Positions 6,534 through 7,687 of a stretch of 7,687 nucleotides of DNA are shown piece by piece. The notes below the pieces were generated by a model that worked only from the letters and a program-made list of their open reading frames with translations, was not told where the DNA came from and made no database searches. Position 1 is the first letter of the stretch; each line of letters starts with the position of its first letter. Origin of the DNA: Spirochaetaceae bacterium. Lineage in GTDB: Bacteria > Spirochaetota > Spirochaetia > Treponematales > Breznakiellaceae. The stretch lies in NCBI GenBank assembly GCA_031284085.1, contig JAITAM010000106.1, positions 1 through 7,687 of the forward strand. The letters run 5' to 3'. The position numbers and the translations under genes were made by a program.

Positions 6534-6574
6534 CCCGCCAGCTTTGTTTCAAAGCTTCTTGTATCAAGGGCGGG
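6534..6574. repeat. Three-stem (three-way junction) palindromic block
   Basis: Outer stem CCCGCC (6534-6539) pairs perfectly with GGCGGG (6569-6574). Inside it are two perfect hairpins: AGCTTTG-TTT-CAAAGCT (6540-6556) and CTTG-TAT-CAAG (6558-6568). Only one base (6557) is left unpaired between the stems. Directly outside are CAGCC-ACA-GGCTG (6515-6527) and CGGCT/AGCCG (6575-6598). No obvious RNA start precedes it on either strand, so it may act as DNA, for example as a protein-binding, recombination or element-end site. Confidence 0.55.
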
Positions 6575-6679
6575 CGGCTTTTTGCCTGTAAGCAGCCGAA
6601 ACGCCATGTATAGCCGGGGACGTTATGTGCCATTTGGACTGAAAATTTGGAAAATTATATCAAGCGGCTACACCACTAC

Positions 6680-6708
6680 TTGGTAAAAAAACAGGGAGAA
6701 TATATTAT
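6680..6708 (+). promoter_or_regulatory. Likely sigma-70-type promoter for the plus-strand genes
   Basis: TTGGTA (6680-6685) and TATTAT (6703-6708) are separated by exactly 17 bp in AT-rich DNA. Transcription would begin near 6715, almost on top of the GGAGG (6717-6721) that precedes the VOC pseudogene, giving a very short leader. The intact downstream gene may still be read from it. Confidence 0.45.
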
Positions 6709-6726
6709 AAAACAGTGGAGGAAAAA

Positions 6727-7115
6727 ATGGAAATAGATGCTATTGGACTTTTTGTGAATAACATGGAAGCAATGGTAAATTTTACCGTGATATTATCGGA
6801 CTAAAAACGAATTGGAAAAATGGCGAACCCTATGCAGATTTCGAGGCTGGAAAATGCCGTTTGATAATGTATGGAAGAAATGATTTTGAAAAAATGGCTT
6901 CAAAAGCCTTCGATTATCCAAAAGGATTAAATGGAACATTAAAAATAGCCTTTAATTAAAAAAGGCTTGTGCCGATGTTGGCATAGAATACAAACGCCTT
7001 ATGGATTGGCGTCAAAAATGTTTTCCCGCCTACAACAATGGAGTGAGGGCAGAGGATTTGTTTTGCGGCTGACCCGGAAGGGAATTTACTGGAAATTGGT
7101 TCGTTTGGGAAATAA
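6727..7115 (+). pseudogene. VOC-superfamily (glyoxalase/bleomycin-resistance-like) gene, disrupted
   Basis: The start is intact, with GGAGG 5 nt before ATG: MEIDAIGLFVNNMEAMVNF in the first frame. One base appears lost near 6783; the next frame continues YRDIIGLKTNW, then FEAGKCRLIMYGR and YPKGLNGTLKIAFN, ending at TAA 6957. A third frame resumes near 6971 (ADVGIEYKRLMD). After a further shift near 7007 the text is GVKNVFPPTTME, a TGA (7044-7046) where related proteins usually have Trp, then GQRICFAADPEGNLLEIGSFGK and TAA at 7113-7115. The reconstructed product is about 125-130 aa, the normal size of a one-domain VOC protein, so the whole gene is present but broken by three frame changes and one stop. 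Members act on small metabolites or bind antibiotics; the substrate here is unknown. TGA as Trp is unlikely because the frame breaks remain. Confidence 0.85.
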
Positions 7116-7176
7116 TATCGGCTTGTTGTCTTTTGGCAGCATTATAATTCAACGCAACAAACACAGGAGAGTAAAA

Positions 7177-7668
7177 ATGGAAAAGGTAAAGATTATTGAG
7201 ATTCCGGCAGGCAAAATGATTAAAACGCCCGAATTTGATCCCGGAAGTGAAGATTTTTTTCGGATTATGAAGCAGCTATGGGCGAACGTAGTTGACAGGC
7301 ACACGGATATTTTCCCGAGAGATTTCATGCCATGGAATGATGATACGGGAAGGGGATTTTGGCTATATTCAATAATGGGTATAGATAGTTCAAAATTTGA
7401 TACAAGCGGTTTTGAAGTCATTGATTTTGAGGGCGGTTATTACGCTACGGCTACCGCAATCGACCCCGATGACGGAAATTCCGAGAGCATGGATAAAACA
7501 AATCAGGAAATTAAAGATTGGGTGAATCAATCGAAGTTTTTTGAACTTGATTTTGACATGAAACGGAACCGTTGTTTTATGACGCAAATGCCGCTTGGGG
7601 ATAAAGCAAAAAATGCTATGGATTATGCACAATTGGAAATTTTTATTCCTGTAAAAAGGAAAAAGTAA
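7177..7668 (+). CDS. GyrI-like / AraC effector-binding domain protein
   Basis: 163-aa cytoplasmic protein consisting of a single effector-binding (GyrI-like, SHV-type) domain. Such domains bind small hydrophobic or cationic ligands at the end of AraC- and MerR-type regulators, or occur alone. Recognisable features are the N-terminal strand KVKIIEIPAGKMI, the middle FEVIDFEGGYYATATAI (79-95), a helix near 104-120 and the closing strand LEIFIPVKRKK. No HTH is present, so it is not itself a DNA-binding regulator. AGGAG lies 7 nt before the ATG at 7177; the open frame extends up to 6967, but that part overlaps the VOC remnant in another frame and has no good start site. It follows the pseudogene by 61 bp on the same strand and may share its promoter. 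Ligand and role are unknown. Confidence 0.8.
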   Translation: MEKVKIIEIPAGKMIKTPEFDPGSEDFFRIMKQLWANVVDRHTDIFPRDFMPWNDDTGRGFWLYSIMGIDSSKFDTSGFEVIDFEGGYYATATAIDPDDGNSESMDKTNQEIKDWVNQSKFFELDFDMKRNRCFMTQMPLGDKAKNAMDYAQLEIFIPVKRKK

Positions 7669-7678
7669 TGTGTATAAC

Positions 7679-7684
7679 AAGGAG
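7679..7684 (+). promoter_or_regulatory. Shine-Dalgarno-like AAGGAG at the window edge
   Basis: AAGGAG lies 11 nt after the stop of the effector-binding gene, three bases before the end of the window. It probably serves a further plus-strand gene outside. An ATG overlapping the stop (TAATG, 7668-7670) could also open a frame but has no obvious ribosome binding site. Confidence 0.35.
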
Positions 7685-7687
7685 ACC

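Larger units (their letters stand above)
6426..6679. other. Divergent intergenic region rich in palindromes
   Basis: This non-coding stretch separates the minus-strand operon from the plus-strand genes; the intergenic space continues through the plus-strand promoter to 6726. From the operon side it contains the EIICB ribosome binding site (6437-6434), a candidate MtlR operator (6480-6502), a 6-bp hairpin (6514-6528), a three-stem palindromic block (6534-6574), and the pair CGGCT/AGCCG (6575-6598). From 6640 the base composition turns AT-rich toward the VOC pseudogene. No convincing ORF occurs in it. Confidence 0.6.

Noticed and set aside
7044..7046. TGA possibly read as tryptophan in the VOC gene.
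   Set aside because: The gene also carries three frame changes, and intact genes in the window use TGG for Trp and end normally (mtlR at TGA).
6967..7176. A 70-residue N-terminal extension of the GyrI-like protein in the same open frame.
   Set aside because: It overlaps the VOC remnant read in another frame and looks nothing like the family. A proper AGGAG precedes the ATG at 7177.
1..7687. CRISPR arrays, tRNA or rRNA genes, transposase genes.
   Set aside because: No regularly spaced repeats, tRNA-like cloverleaf with T-loop sequence, rRNA segments or transposase motifs were seen on either strand.

Overview
The window is dominated by a six-gene, minus-strand sugar phosphotransferase system (PTS) operon. 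Read in its own direction (6425 down to 87) it encodes a mannitol-type EIICB with a strikingly reduced EIIC part, HPr, an MtlR-type PRD activator, mannitol-type EIIA, 1-phosphofructokinase and EI. It closes with a strong intrinsic terminator (50 to 1). On the opposite strand, divergent from the operon, lie a broken VOC/glyoxalase-family gene (6727-7115) and an intact GyrI-like effector-binding protein (7177-7668). A Shine-Dalgarno-like sequence at the right edge hints at a further gene outside the window.

The organism is probably a moderate-GC bacterium from the Firmicutes (Clostridia-like) or a host-associated spirochaete such as a treponeme. The basis is the MtlR/EIIA(Mtl)/HPr gene set, the strong AGGAG-type ribosome binding sites, and an EI whose active-site loop reads GAANSHTAI, which resembles clostridial-type EI. 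This assignment is a guess; no rRNA or other marker gene is present.

Every soluble phospho-relay component is encoded here with its catalytic residue intact: EI His188 (ATG numbering), HPr His15, EIIA His64 and EIIB Cys134. MtlR carries the domains that would read the relay state (PRD2, EIIB-like, EIIA-like). A complete sugar channel is missing: EIICB has only about two candidate membrane segments, lacks the GIHE motif, and no other EIIC is present. No mannitol-1-phosphate dehydrogenase gene is present; the only catabolic enzyme is FruK. The locus is therefore either a decaying mannitol/fructose uptake operon or a relay that signals to MtlR, or serves an EIIC encoded elsewhere.

Three non-coding stretches deserve attention: the roughly 300-bp hairpin-containing spacer between fruK and the EI gene (1707-2003); a 45-bp HPr-mtlR gap with two mutually exclusive hairpins over the mtlR ribosome binding site; and the divergent region 6426-6726, which holds a likely MtlR operator half-site pair, several palindromes and a good plus-strand promoter.
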